Assembly (NCBI RefSeq): GCF_020281205.1
Contig: NZ_JACXZC010000011.1
Coordinates: 22,705-86,704 of the forward strand
Direction: 5' to 3'
DNA length: 64,000 nucleotides
Source: Empedobacter stercoris
Lineage (GTDB): Bacteria > Bacteroidota > Bacteroidia > Flavobacteriales > Weeksellaceae
This document shows, piece by piece, positions 42,233 to 50,956 of the stretch. The notes beneath the pieces are model-generated. The model was given only the letters and a program-made list of their open reading frames with translations, made no database searches and was not told the origin of the DNA. The position numbers and the translations under genes were made by a program. Position 1 is the first letter of the stretch. Each line of letters opens with the position of its first letter.

Positions 42233-42987
42233 AATTAACTAAAAATATCTGTTTCTTTGATTTAGAAACGACAGGAACAAATGTTTCGAAAGACCGAATC
42301 GTTGAAATCTCTATTGTGAAAGCTTTTACAGATGGAACAAAAGAAGTAAAAACATGGAAAGTTAATCCAGGAATTCCTATTCCACCAGAAACAACTTTGA
42401 TTCACGGTATTTCTGACGAAGACGTTGTAGACGCTCCTTCTTTTAAAGAATTAGCGCCAGAAATTATGGAAATGATCAAAGATTCTGACTTGGCTGGATA
42501 TAATTCGAATCGTTTTGATATTCCACTTTTAGCAGAAGAATTATTGCGCAATGGTTTTGATTTTGACGTATCAAAACATCGCCCAATTGACGTACAAGTG
42601 ATTTATCATAAAATGGAACCTCGTAATTTAAGTGCAGCATATAAATATTATTGTGATAAAGAGTTAATCGATGCACATTCAGCTGAAGCGGATACTATAG
42701 CGACTTACGAAGTATTAATGGCTCAAATAGAAAAATATGATGAACTTGAGAATGACAATAAATTTTTGAGTGAATTTTCTTCTCAACGCAAAACAGCTGA
42801 CTTAGCAGGCTTTATACAATACAACGATAAAGACCAAGAAATTATTTCGTTTGGTAAATATAAAGGACAAGTTGTAACGGATATTTTTGCAAAAGATCCT
42901 GGTTATTATTCATGGATTCAGAATGCAGATTTCCCTTTGTACACAAAGAAAGTTTTTACTCGAATCAAATTACAAAACGGTTTTTAA
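42229..42987 (+). CDS. 3'-5' exonuclease, DnaQ-like (DEDDh)
   Basis: A 252-residue exonuclease domain protein. ExoI is FFD11-L-E13-TTG, ExoII lies in LAGYNSNRFDIPLL and ExoIII in AHSAEADTIATYEV with His and Asp. The C-terminal 60 residues (IISFGKYKGQVVTDIFAKDPGYYSWIQNADFP) form a small domain often found after such exonucleases. It resembles DNA polymerase III epsilon but is not fused to a polymerase; repair or RNA trimming are both possible. It is joined to pssA by a 4-base overlap and followed by an FAH gene after 3 bases. Confidence 0.88.
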   Translation: MKLTKNICFFDLETTGTNVSKDRIVEISIVKAFTDGTKEVKTWKVNPGIPIPPETTLIHGISDEDVVDAPSFKELAPEIMEMIKDSDLAGYNSNRFDIPLLAEELLRNGFDFDVSKHRPIDVQVIYHKMEPRNLSAAYKYYCDKELIDAHSAEADTIATYEVLMAQIEKYDELENDNKFLSEFSSQRKTADLAGFIQYNDKDQEIISFGKYKGQVVTDIFAKDPGYYSWIQNADFPLYTKKVFTRIKLQNGF

Positions 42988-42990
42988 ACG

Positions 42991-43599
42991 ATGAAAATTA
43001 TTTGTGTCGGACGAAATTACGTCGAACATGCAAAGGAATTAAATAATCCTATTCCAGAATCGCCTATGTTTTTCATGAAACCAGATTCTGCAATTTTGAG
43101 AAAAGGTTTTCCATTTGTGATTCCAAGTTTCACAAAAGAAGTTCATTTCGAAACAGAAATTGTGATTAAAATAGATCGTGTTGGTAAAATGATTCAACCG
43201 CAATTTGCAGATCGTTATTATTCTGAAATTGGTTTAGGAATTGACTTTACAGCACGCGATGTACAACAAGAGTTGAAAGAAAAAAGGTTTCCTTGGGAAA
43301 TAGCAAAAGCCTTTGATGGCTCAGCTTTTGTTTCTGACTTTTTTCCGAAAGAAAATTTTGATTTAGAGAATTTAGCATTCAAATTAGATCGAAATGGTGA
43401 AAATGTACAAACAGGAAATTCTAAGGATATGATTTTCAACATCAATACATTAATCGCAGAATGTTCTAAATATTTTACATTGAAAAAAGGCGATTTAATT
43501 TTTACTGGAACGCCAGCTGGTGTATCTAAAATTAATTCAAAAGACATGTTAGAAGGTTTTTTGAATGATGAAAAAGTATTCGAAATAAAGGTTTTATAA
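42991..43599 (+). CDS. Fumarylacetoacetate hydrolase (FAH) family protein
   Basis: A 202-residue FAH-fold protein: it opens with KIICVGRNYVEHAKELNNP, has the metal-binding EVHFETEIVIKI (Glu pair), the GLGIDFTARDVQ block with Asp and the final GDLIFTGTPAGVSKI. Related enzymes are fumarylpyruvate hydrolase, acylpyruvase and oxaloacetate decarboxylase/tautomerase (FAHD1 type); this short version is of the acylpyruvase size. The substrate is unknown. It is third in the pssA operon and is closed by a strong terminator. Confidence 0.88.
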   Translation: MKIICVGRNYVEHAKELNNPIPESPMFFMKPDSAILRKGFPFVIPSFTKEVHFETEIVIKIDRVGKMIQPQFADRYYSEIGLGIDFTARDVQQELKEKRFPWEIAKAFDGSAFVSDFFPKENFDLENLAFKLDRNGENVQTGNSKDMIFNINTLIAECSKYFTLKKGDLIFTGTPAGVSKINSKDMLEGFLNDEKVFEIKVL

Positions 43600-43626
43600 T
43601 TACGTTTTCTGTAAATTAAATTACAT

Positions 43627-43655
43627 AAAAGAGCGAAATTTCGCTCTTTTATGTT
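43627..43655 (+). terminator. Terminator of the pssA operon
   Basis: AAAAGAGCGAAA (43627-43638) and TTTCGCTCTTTT (43639-43650) form a perfect 24-base palindrome, with further T residues after it. Confidence 0.85.
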
Positions 43656-43688
43656 TTTACCATTATCTTTAATTCGAAATATATTATA

Positions 43689-45458
43689 ATGGAAGAATAT
43701 CTAAAAATAGAAGAAAAAATAAACAAAGATTTCATCACTTTAAAATCGAAAAAGAATAAAATAAGCAATATAAGGCTTCTGTCGTTTATTAGTTCACTTG
43801 TGTTTTTCTCGCTTTATGTTACTTCAAGTAATGATTTATATTTAATTATTTCTACAATATTATTTGTGGTTTTCATCATTTTGGTGGTTATTACTTCCAG
43901 GATTTCTACTCAACTTACCTATTTTACACAAGCTTTAGAAATAATTTCACAACTAAAAACTGATGATTCTATCGATCAATTTGTTGAAGATAATTCTAAA
44001 TTCAATAATGTTTACAACAAAGATTTAGATATTTTAGAAGGTAATTCAATCTTTAATCGAATCAATAAAACACAAACGCGAATCGGTAGTTTACAATTGA
44101 AATATTATTTATCGAATTTAATTTTAGACAAAACCGAAATTATAGAACGTCAAAACGCTTTTAAAGAATTAGCTGAAAAAAGAGATTGGATTGTGACATT
44201 TTTGACATTTATGAAACGATTAAAAATGAATCAATCTTCTATTTTTGTTTTTGAAAATCGTGTATTTAACAATCAGTTTTTGAAAGTTATTCCAAGTGTT
44301 GTTTCTGCCATCAATATCCTTTGTTTTGTCTATTTGGCTTTCATTGGTTTTCCAAAAGTAATAGTTTTTTATTGGATATTAACCGCTGTATTCGTTTCGA
44401 GTGCAATTACGTTTGTCTACAAAAAACAACTAAAACGAGTGGCTGCATACACCACAATGAAAGCAGATGAATTGGATAATTTATACGAAGTTTGTAAACA
44501 TATAGAGGATGAAATTTTTCAATCGAAACTAAACTCAGAAATACAAGCAACGTTTAAAAATCCAACTAAATCATCTTCATTAATTAAAACCATTTCTTCG
44601 ACCAAAGAAACCTTAGATGCAGCTAATTTTCCAATTGTTGGTTTTGTATTAAATACTTTTTTCTTGTGGCGATTAAATTATTCAATAAAATTTGAAAATG
44701 AAGTTCAAAAAACTGTTCATCAAATCAAACCTTGGTTAGATGAATTGGCTAAACTGGAGGCTTTTGTTTCGTTTGCTTTATTTAATGATAAGTTTAAATC
44801 TTTTACTTTTCCAACTATTGCAGATGAACCTTATGAATTAAAAATATATAATGGTTTTCATCCATTATTGAATGAAGAAACTGTTGTTAAAAATGATTTT
44901 GAGACAAATCGTCCAAATAATATTGCAATTATAACGGGAGCAAATATGGCTGGAAAAAGCACGTTTCTTCGTACAATTGGAACAAATTTAGTACTGGCTA
45001 TGAACGGTTTAAAAGTAAGTGCAAATAAAATGTCATTTTACCCAATGGATTTATTTACAAGTATCCGTACAGCAGATAATTTGTCTTCAGGTGATTCTTA
45101 TTTTAAAAATGAAATCAATAAATTGAAAATTTTAATTGATCGATTGGAGGATAATCAACCGCAAATTATTATTCTGGATGAGATTTTGAAAGGGACCAAT
45201 TCAGAAGATAAATTGATTGGTTCGCAAAAATTTTTGGAAAAGCTTATTCAATCTCCAACGAAATTAATAGGTTTTATCGCAACACACGATTTAGAATTAA
45301 CGAAAATGGAAAATGATAATCCTGCTCATATTATCAATTATTGTTTTGAATTGAAAAACTTTGATAACAATTATTTTTCGGATTACAAATTAAGAAAAGG
45401 CACTACCAAAATGATGAATGCCATTTTCTTAATGAAACAATATAAAATTATTGATTAG
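43689..45458 (+). CDS. Membrane-anchored MutS-family ATPase
   Basis: A 589-residue protein with a C-terminal MutS ATPase domain: Walker A G417-ANMAGKS424, then NLSSGDSYFKNEI and Walker B ILD497E498 with the downstream THD. The MutS core/lever region spans about 100-390. It lacks the mismatch-binding N-terminal domain of MutS1 and the Smr domain of MutS2. Two pairs of hydrophobic segments (about 28-66 and 205-245) predict a protein fixed in the inner membrane. Such MutS relatives are common in Bacteroidota and have no established function. Single gene; it converges with the HAD gene. Confidence 0.82.
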   Translation: MEEYLKIEEKINKDFITLKSKKNKISNIRLLSFISSLVFFSLYVTSSNDLYLIISTILFVVFIILVVITSRISTQLTYFTQALEIISQLKTDDSIDQFVEDNSKFNNVYNKDLDILEGNSIFNRINKTQTRIGSLQLKYYLSNLILDKTEIIERQNAFKELAEKRDWIVTFLTFMKRLKMNQSSIFVFENRVFNNQFLKVIPSVVSAINILCFVYLAFIGFPKVIVFYWILTAVFVSSAITFVYKKQLKRVAAYTTMKADELDNLYEVCKHIEDEIFQSKLNSEIQATFKNPTKSSSLIKTISSTKETLDAANFPIVGFVLNTFFLWRLNYSIKFENEVQKTVHQIKPWLDELAKLEAFVSFALFNDKFKSFTFPTIADEPYELKIYNGFHPLLNEETVVKNDFETNRPNNIAIITGANMAGKSTFLRTIGTNLVLAMNGLKVSANKMSFYPMDLFTSIRTADNLSSGDSYFKNEINKLKILIDRLEDNQPQIIILDEILKGTNSEDKLIGSQKFLEKLIQSPTKLIGFIATHDLELTKMENDNPAHIINYCFELKNFDNNYFSDYKLRKGTTKMMNAIFLMKQYKIID

Positions 45459-45465
45459 CATAAAT

Positions 45466-46122
45466 CTATTTCAAATCAATAATATAGGCTGCATTTATTT
45501 GATTAAAATCATCAACTATCGAATTTGCTTTTTCTAAATTTTGCTTTTTAGAATTGACACTTTTATAACCTAAACAATAGAGGTTTGCGCAAAATGCAGC
45601 TTCAACTCCGTTTGTAGAATCTTCGATAACAATGCACTCGTCATATTCTGATTTGGCTATTTCAGCCGCATGTAAAAAAATAGCTGGATCTGGCTTTGAT
45701 TTAGGAAAGTTCTCACCCGATATTTTATGTGAAAAATATTGATCCAATTGAAAACGACTAAACACACGATCAATCGTACTTTTTGATGCAGACGAAGCTA
45801 AGATTAATTCAATTTTATTAGCATACAAATCTTTAATCAACTCTTCTACTCCATCTATTAAATACAAATCAGGTTTTGTATCAAAAGCGTCATTAAAAAT
45901 CGCTCGTTTCCTCAAAACTAAATCATTTACTTCTTCTTTCAAATCAAACTTATCTTTTAAAATTTGATACACATTTTTTGTCGATTGACCGGTAAAAGTT
46001 GCAAATAATTCTTCTGTTACTGGAATATTCAATTCTTTATAATGTTCGAAATAAGCGTATTTGTGTACAGGTTCTGTATCGACAATTACACCATCCATAT
46101 CGAAAATTACTGTTTTTATCAT
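45466..46122 (-). CDS. HAD-family phosphatase, beta-phosphoglucomutase-like
   Basis: A 218-residue HAD hydrolase of subfamily IA. Motif I is D8-M-D10-G-V-I-V-D, motif II SSAS, the Lys lies in KSKPDPAIF, and motif III is VIEDSTNGVEAA. A helical cap domain spans about 15-85. It resembles beta-phosphoglucomutase and 2-deoxyglucose-6-phosphatase enzymes; as sugar-kinase or glycoside genes are missing nearby, a general sugar-phosphate phosphatase is the most cautious call. It ends 7 bases from the stop of the converging MutS-like gene without a clear terminator. Confidence 0.85.
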   Translation of the reverse strand: MIKTVIFDMDGVIVDTEPVHKYAYFEHYKELNIPVTEELFATFTGQSTKNVYQILKDKFDLKEEVNDLVLRKRAIFNDAFDTKPDLYLIDGVEELIKDLYANKIELILASSASKSTIDRVFSRFQLDQYFSHKISGENFPKSKPDPAIFLHAAEIAKSEYDECIVIEDSTNGVEAAFCANLYCLGYKSVNSKKQNLEKANSIVDDFNQINAAYIIDLK

Positions 46123-46339
46123 TGTTGTTTTGTTTGTACAAAATTAGCTGTTTAATAGAGATGAATGTAATTTATCTAATTTTAGAATGATTTTAAATTA
46201 AGTAAATATACTATTGAATTAAAGTACTATAGGATTTGCTAATCGGTTTTTATAATGTTAATATTTAACATTAAAGTAACATTTGCATGCTTTTTGTTTA
46301 ACTATTGGCATAACAAAAAAAGAACTAAAAATTTATAAA

Positions 46340-46807
46340 ATGAAAAAAGTATTATTAGTTGCTGTAATGGCATTAGGAATTTCTCAAGTAAATGCTCAAA
46401 ACTATAAAAATGCTTTAGGTGTTGTTGTAGACTTAGGAGACGGTGAAACACTTGTAGGTCCACAATTTAAACACTCTTTTGATGGTAAAAATGCTGGTAA
46501 TGTACAAGTAATGTTTGGTGATCATGTTACTGTTTTAGGTGCAGATTATACATATAATCAACCGTTTTCTGGTACAAACGGATTAGGATGGTATGTAGGG
46601 GTTGGACCTCAATTAACTTTTGTAGATAAAGGATATTATGAAGATAAAACAATATTTGGTATTCGTCCACAAGCAGGTTTAGAATATAAAATTCCATCTG
46701 CTCCTTTGGCATTCCATTTTGATTGGAAGCCTGATTGGAGATTATCAAATGATTCAGATTTTGAAGCTGGTCGTTTTTCTTTAGGATTTAAATACACTTT
46801 TAACTAA
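46340..46807 (+). CDS. Small exported outer-membrane barrel-like protein
   Basis: A 155-residue protein with a signal peptide (residues 1-19, ending SQVNAQ) and a short beta-rich mature part with alternating strands ending in an aromatic-rich strand (FSLGFKYTFN), as in small eight-stranded outer-membrane barrels. I do not recognise a characterised family. The ATG at 46340 is chosen since the longer frame from a TTG at 46283 would hide the signal peptide and overlaps an AACATTTG -7-like element. A terminator follows. Confidence 0.75.
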   Translation: MKKVLLVAVMALGISQVNAQNYKNALGVVVDLGDGETLVGPQFKHSFDGKNAGNVQVMFGDHVTVLGADYTYNQPFSGTNGLGWYVGVGPQLTFVDKGYYEDKTIFGIRPQAGLEYKIPSAPLAFHFDWKPDWRLSNDSDFEAGRFSLGFKYTFN

Positions 46808-46831
46808 TTTAAAGTCAAAAAGTATAGTAAA

Positions 46832-46857
46832 GTCACTCGTTTGAGTGGCTTTTTTTA
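46832..46857 (+). terminator. Terminator after the small barrel protein gene
   Basis: A stem GTCACTC / GAGTGGC (with G-U pairing) around GTTT is followed by a seven-base T-run. Confidence 0.75.
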
Positions 46858-47038
46858 TAAGTATAAATAAAATCATACAATCTTCGATTAATTTAATTTT
46901 AAACCTATAAATTAATTGTTATTTTTGGAAGATTTTGGATTTTATCTAAGACCAATTATAGATAATCGCTATAGTTTGTCTATTCAAAATATAATTCCGA
47001 AATTTACTTAGTAATAGATTTAATACATTTAATAGAAG

Positions 47039-47917
47039 ATGAAACAATTAATTGGGACAGGAGTTGCTTTGGTTACGCCTTTTCAACAAGATGGTACGGT
47101 AGATTATACTGCATTAGAAAAATTAGTAAACTACAGTATCGATGGTGGTGTTGAATATTTAGTTATTTTAGGAACTACAGCTGAAGCTGCAACGCTTACA
47201 AAAGATGAAAAGCTAAAGGTAATCGAAACAATAAAGAAAGCCAATGCTAATCGTGTTCCGATGGTTTTAGGTATTGGAGGAAACAATACTGCAGAAGTTA
47301 TTAAAGAATATCAGGAAACAGATTTGAGCGATTATAGTGCAATTCTTACTGTTTCACCTTATTACAACAAACCGAATCAAGAAGGTATTTACCAACATTA
47401 TAAAGCAATTGCTGAAAGTACAAATGCAAATATTATTTTGTATAATGTACCAGGTAGAACAGGATCTAATATTACAGCAGATACAACAATTCGTTTAGCA
47501 AATGAATTTAAAAATATCGTTGCAATTAAAGAAGCTTCTCCAGATTTCTTACAATCTACAGATATTATTCGTAAAAATACTCGCGAAGATTTTAACATTA
47601 TCTCTGGTGACGACGAATTTGCTTTACCTATGACATTAGCAGGCGGTTCTGGGGTTATTTCTGTTATTGGTCAAGGTATTCCTACAATCTTTACAGAGAT
47701 GATTCGCAAAGCATTAAACAAAGAAGTTGATGCAGCTTATAATGCACATTACAAAATTGTTGAAATAACACGTGCTATTTTCGAAGAAGGAAACCCTTGT
47801 GGGATTAAAGCTGTTTTAGACAACAAAGGTGTTTGTAAACCCTATACACGTTTACCTTTAGTTCCTGCTTCGGATAATTTGACAACAAAAATTAACCAAT
47901 TATTATCTAACATCTAA
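47039..47917 (+). CDS. dapA: 4-hydroxy-tetrahydrodipicolinate synthase
   Basis: A 292-residue TIM-barrel lyase of normal length. The Schiff-base lysine K164 is in NIVAIKEASPD, the catalytic Tyr135 in LYNVPGRTG, and GTTAEAATLT holds the pyruvate-binding threonines. It condenses pyruvate with aspartate semialdehyde, the first step towards diaminopimelate and lysine. The ferritin gene follows after 11 bases and may be co-transcribed. The 230-base gap upstream has no clear -7 consensus and no gene that I can support. Confidence 0.96.
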   Translation: MKQLIGTGVALVTPFQQDGTVDYTALEKLVNYSIDGGVEYLVILGTTAEAATLTKDEKLKVIETIKKANANRVPMVLGIGGNNTAEVIKEYQETDLSDYSAILTVSPYYNKPNQEGIYQHYKAIAESTNANIILYNVPGRTGSNITADTTIRLANEFKNIVAIKEASPDFLQSTDIIRKNTREDFNIISGDDEFALPMTLAGGSGVISVIGQGIPTIFTEMIRKALNKEVDAAYNAHYKIVEITRAIFEEGNPCGIKAVLDNKGVCKPYTRLPLVPASDNLTTKINQLLSNI

Positions 47918-47928
47918 AAAATAAAATC

Positions 47929-48432
47929 ATGATAAAAGACTCAGTATTAAACGCATTAAATAAACAAATAAAATTAGAAGGTGATTCTTCTCAATTATAC
48001 TTAGCTATGGCTTCATGGGCAGAAGTAAAAGGATTAGAAGGGACAGCTAACTTCTTATACGCTCACGCTGATGAAGAACGCATGCATATGTTAAAATTAA
48101 TAAAATTCATCAACGAAAGAGGTGGTAAAGCATTTGTACCACAAATTGAAGAACCAAAACAAGATTTTACTACGTTAAAAGAAGTTTTTACAGCAATATT
48201 AAAACACGAATGCTTTGTTTCTGAATCGATTAACGAAATTGTTGGGTTAACATTAGAAGAAAAAGATTATTCTACACACAATTTTTTACAATGGTATGTA
48301 TCTGAACAAATCGAAGAAGAAAAATTAGCTCGAAATATTTTAGATAAATTAGAAATGATTGGCTCTGACAAAGGCGGGTTATATCTATTTGATCGTGATG
48401 TAGTTACATTAAGCGCAGACACAACAGCGTAA
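47929..48432 (+). CDS. ftnA: Bacterial non-haem ferritin
   Basis: A 167-residue four-helix-bundle ferritin. The ferroxidase centre is intact: E17, E50 and H53 (HADEERMH), with further Glu residues in LKHECF and the QIEEEK segment of the fourth helix. It oxidises Fe(II) and stores iron as a mineral inside a 24-subunit cytoplasmic shell. It begins 11 bases after dapA, a pairing with no obvious functional link. No Fur-type site is recognised. Confidence 0.95.
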   Translation: MIKDSVLNALNKQIKLEGDSSQLYLAMASWAEVKGLEGTANFLYAHADEERMHMLKLIKFINERGGKAFVPQIEEPKQDFTTLKEVFTAILKHECFVSESINEIVGLTLEEKDYSTHNFLQWYVSEQIEEEKLARNILDKLEMIGSDKGGLYLFDRDVVTLSADTTA

Positions 48433-48504
48433 TAATTCAAAACTTTGAGATTTTATTAAGAGGATAAGAAAATAATTTTTTATACTTTAGTCCTCAATTT
48501 TTAT

Positions 48505-48512
48505 TAAATTTG
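48505..48512 (+). promoter_or_regulatory. -7 element TAAATTTG before bamD
   Basis: A full match to TAnnTTTG ending 4 bases before the ATG at 48517, a third case in this window that predicts a leaderless mRNA. Confidence 0.5.
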
Positions 48513-48516
48513 CAGA

Positions 48517-49401
48517 ATGTTTAAAAAACTAAGCTTACTAGTTTTAATTGGCGCTTCATTAGTGTCTTGTAACAAGACCTACAACAAAGCGATGAAAAGT
48601 ACAGATAAAGACGAAATCTTTACATTAGCTACGCAGTTATACCAAGATGGTAAATACGACTTGGCAAACGAATTATACGAAAAAATTTCAACGTCTTTTG
48701 TAGGAACGGAAAAAGCAGCTGATATTGCATATAATATGGCGCAAGCGAACTTTAACGAAAAAAGTTTTCGTTTGGCAGGTCATCAATTTAAGAGTTTTGC
48801 AGGATCTTACCCAATGGATAGTCGTGCAGAAGAAGCATTATTTAAATCAGCTTTTTCTTATTACAAAGATTCACCGAAGTATGATTTAGACCAAACAAGT
48901 ACTTATACAGCGATTAGTGAATTACAAGGTTTCATTAACTCGTACCCAGAATCAAATCATGTAAATGATGCGAATAATTACATTACAGAGCTTAGACAGA
49001 AATTAGAGTTAAAGTCTTTCGAAATTTCAAAAGTTTATTATAAAACGATGAAATATAAGGCTGCTGGTGTGTCATTCGATAATATGATTGATGAGTACCC
49101 AGATTCTAAATTTAGAGAAGAAGCCATGATGTACTCTTTGCGTGCTAAAGCAGAATTAGCGTTAAATTTTTCTCGTTTAGAAAACAAAGAATTACGTTTA
49201 CAAGATGCTAGAACACAATATCTATTGTTAACAAGATATTATCCAGAAACTAAATTCAAGTCTGAAGCAAATAAATTGATGGAAAAAGTTGATAAAGATA
49301 TAATTGAAACTAAAAAAATTCTCGCTGAATTAGAAGAGTCGAGAAAAAAAAATGAAGCTGAACAAGCTGAATTAAGCAAAGAGCAAAAAAATAATAAATA
49401 G
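48517..49401 (+). CDS. bamD: Outer-membrane assembly lipoprotein BamD
   Basis: A 294-residue lipoprotein: lipobox LVSC18 followed by NKTYNKAMKSTDKDE, then about five TPR-like helical repeats (YQDGKYDLANELYEKIS, ADIAYNMAQANFNEKSFRLA and so on). A charged Glu/Lys-rich coiled tail ends EQAELSKEQKNNK. BamD is the essential periplasmic part of the BAM complex that folds beta-barrels into the outer membrane. The order bamD - omega-like gene - coaBC - porD - recN is a conserved block in flavobacteria, which strengthens the assignment. Confidence 0.93.
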   Translation: MFKKLSLLVLIGASLVSCNKTYNKAMKSTDKDEIFTLATQLYQDGKYDLANELYEKISTSFVGTEKAADIAYNMAQANFNEKSFRLAGHQFKSFAGSYPMDSRAEEALFKSAFSYYKDSPKYDLDQTSTYTAISELQGFINSYPESNHVNDANNYITELRQKLELKSFEISKVYYKTMKYKAAGVSFDNMIDEYPDSKFREEAMMYSLRAKAELALNFSRLENKELRLQDARTQYLLLTRYYPETKFKSEANKLMEKVDKDIIETKKILAELEESRKKNEAEQAELSKEQKNNK

Positions 49402-49426
49402 TAAAATATATAAAAATTCTTTCATT

Positions 49427-49750
49427 ATGAATTTCAAGGATATCGGTGCAGCACCAACAACACAAACTTATGATCGTAATAAAATCGATGAGAAAACAGG
49501 AAACTTATACGAGTCGATTGTAATTATGGGAAAAAGAGCAGAACAAATTAACCAAGAAATGAAAACTGAATTAATTCAGAAATTGGATGAGTTTGCTGCA
49601 CATACAGATTCTTTAGAAGAAGTTTTTGAAAACAGAGAGCAAATCGAAGTTTCAAAATTCTACGAAAGATTACCAAAACCGACATCTATTGCGGTTAAGG
49701 AATGGTTAGACAATGACGTATATTACAGAAATCCAAATGAGGATAAATAA
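49427..49750 (+). CDS. rpoZ: RNA polymerase omega-type subunit (Bacteroidota form)
   Basis: A 107-residue protein of the kind found between bamD and coaBC in Bacteroidota and annotated as the omega/Rpb6-like subunit. The stretch NLYESIVIMGKRAEQINQEM resembles the omega signature in which a short helix wraps the beta' C-terminus. Omega supports RNA polymerase assembly. The stop overlaps the coaBC start by one base (TAATG), so the two are translationally coupled, the same rpoZ-coaBC link seen in other bacteria. Confidence 0.85.
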   Translation: MNFKDIGAAPTTQTYDRNKIDEKTGNLYESIVIMGKRAEQINQEMKTELIQKLDEFAAHTDSLEEVFENREQIEVSKFYERLPKPTSIAVKEWLDNDVYYRNPNEDK

Positions 49751-50949
49751 TGTCTGTTTTACATAGTAAAAAAATTCTTTTGGCAGTTACTGCCGGAATA
49801 GCGGCCTATAAAGCCGCTTTTCTTGTTAGAGGGCTTATCAAAAAAGGTGCACAAGTAAAAGTTATTATGACACCTGATGCACAAAATTTTGTCACTCCAC
49901 TTACACTTTCAACGTTGTCCAAACACCCAGTTGAATGGGAGTTTTTCGGTGATAAAGGAGACTGGAACAATCATGTAGAATATGCACTTTGGGCTGATTA
50001 TATGATAATTGCCCCTTGCACTGCAAATACGCTTTCCCATATGGCAGATGGAACCTGTAATAATTTGGTTTTGGCAACTTATCTTTCTGCAAAATGTCCA
50101 GTTTATTTTGCTCCAGCGATGGATTTGGATATGTACAAACATCCGTCTACATTAGAAAATATTTCAAAATTAGAATCTTTTGGTAATAGTTGCATTCCTG
50201 CAGAAGCTGGTGAACTGGCAAGTGGATTGTTAGGTGAAGGCAGAATGGCTGAACCCGAGAATATTATTTCATTTTTAGAAAGTTCTATTGCAGCTACTCT
50301 TCCACTCTACGGAAAAAAAGTGGTTGTTTCTGCTGGACCAACATACGAAAACATAGATCCTGTACGTTTTATAGGTAATTATTCTTCAGGAAAAATGGGT
50401 TTTGAGATTGCGAAGGCTGCTACTAATCTTGGTGCAAATGTCACGTTGGTTAGTGGGCCTAGTCATGAATCTGTCCTTGGTTATCCTATCGAACGAATAA
50501 ATGTTGTTTCTGCTCGTGATATGTACAAAGCGATGCACGACAATTTTGCTGATGCAGATGTTGTTGTAATGTCGGCAGCTGTTGCAGACTATCGTCCAAA
50601 AGAAATGGCTGAACAAAAAATTAAGAAAGAAAACGATGATAATTTAATCATAGAACTGGTTAAGAATCCAGATATTTTGAAATCATTAGGTGAAATCAAA
50701 ACACATCAATTATTGGTTGGTTTTGCTTTAGAAACGAATAATGAAGAAGAATATGCAAAGAGAAAATTAACCAAAAAGAATCTTGATTTTATTGTTCTAA
50801 ATTCGATGCAAGATAAAGAAGCCGGTTTTCAGAAGAATACAAATAAAATTACAATTATTGACAAAGATTTATCGATGCAACAATTTGATGCTAAATCAAA
50901 AACTGAAGTTGCAAAAGATATTTTGACTGTTATTTTAAATAAATTATAA
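49750..50949 (+). CDS. coaBC: Bifunctional phosphopantothenoylcysteine decarboxylase / phosphopantothenate-cysteine ligase
   Basis: A 399-residue fusion. Residues about 1-185 are CoaC, a flavin-dependent decarboxylase (ILLAVTAGIAAYKAA flavin-binding start, catalytic His in NNHVEYALWAD, PXMNXXM-like FAPAMDLDMYKHP). Residues about 190-399 are CoaB (VVVSAGPTYENIDPVRFIGNYSSG, then SAAVADYRP and the Lys-rich KLTKKNLDFIVLN). It performs two successive steps of coenzyme A synthesis. It is fourth-last in the bamD-recN block and overlaps the omega gene by one base. Confidence 0.96.
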   Translation: MSVLHSKKILLAVTAGIAAYKAAFLVRGLIKKGAQVKVIMTPDAQNFVTPLTLSTLSKHPVEWEFFGDKGDWNNHVEYALWADYMIIAPCTANTLSHMADGTCNNLVLATYLSAKCPVYFAPAMDLDMYKHPSTLENISKLESFGNSCIPAEAGELASGLLGEGRMAEPENIISFLESSIAATLPLYGKKVVVSAGPTYENIDPVRFIGNYSSGKMGFEIAKAATNLGANVTLVSGPSHESVLGYPIERINVVSARDMYKAMHDNFADADVVVMSAAVADYRPKEMAEQKIKKENDDNLIIELVKNPDILKSLGEIKTHQLLVGFALETNNEEEYAKRKLTKKNLDFIVLNSMQDKEAGFQKNTNKITIIDKDLSMQQFDAKSKTEVAKDILTVILNKL

Positions 50950-50956
50950 CAATATA

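Noticed and set aside
43218..43547. Minus-strand frame of 109 codons inside the FAH gene
   Set aside because: It is a by-product of the opposite frame of a conserved enzyme; no start signal or family match.
43689..45458. Mismatch repair gene mutS
   Set aside because: The mismatch-binding domain is absent and membrane segments are present; only the ATPase part is shared.
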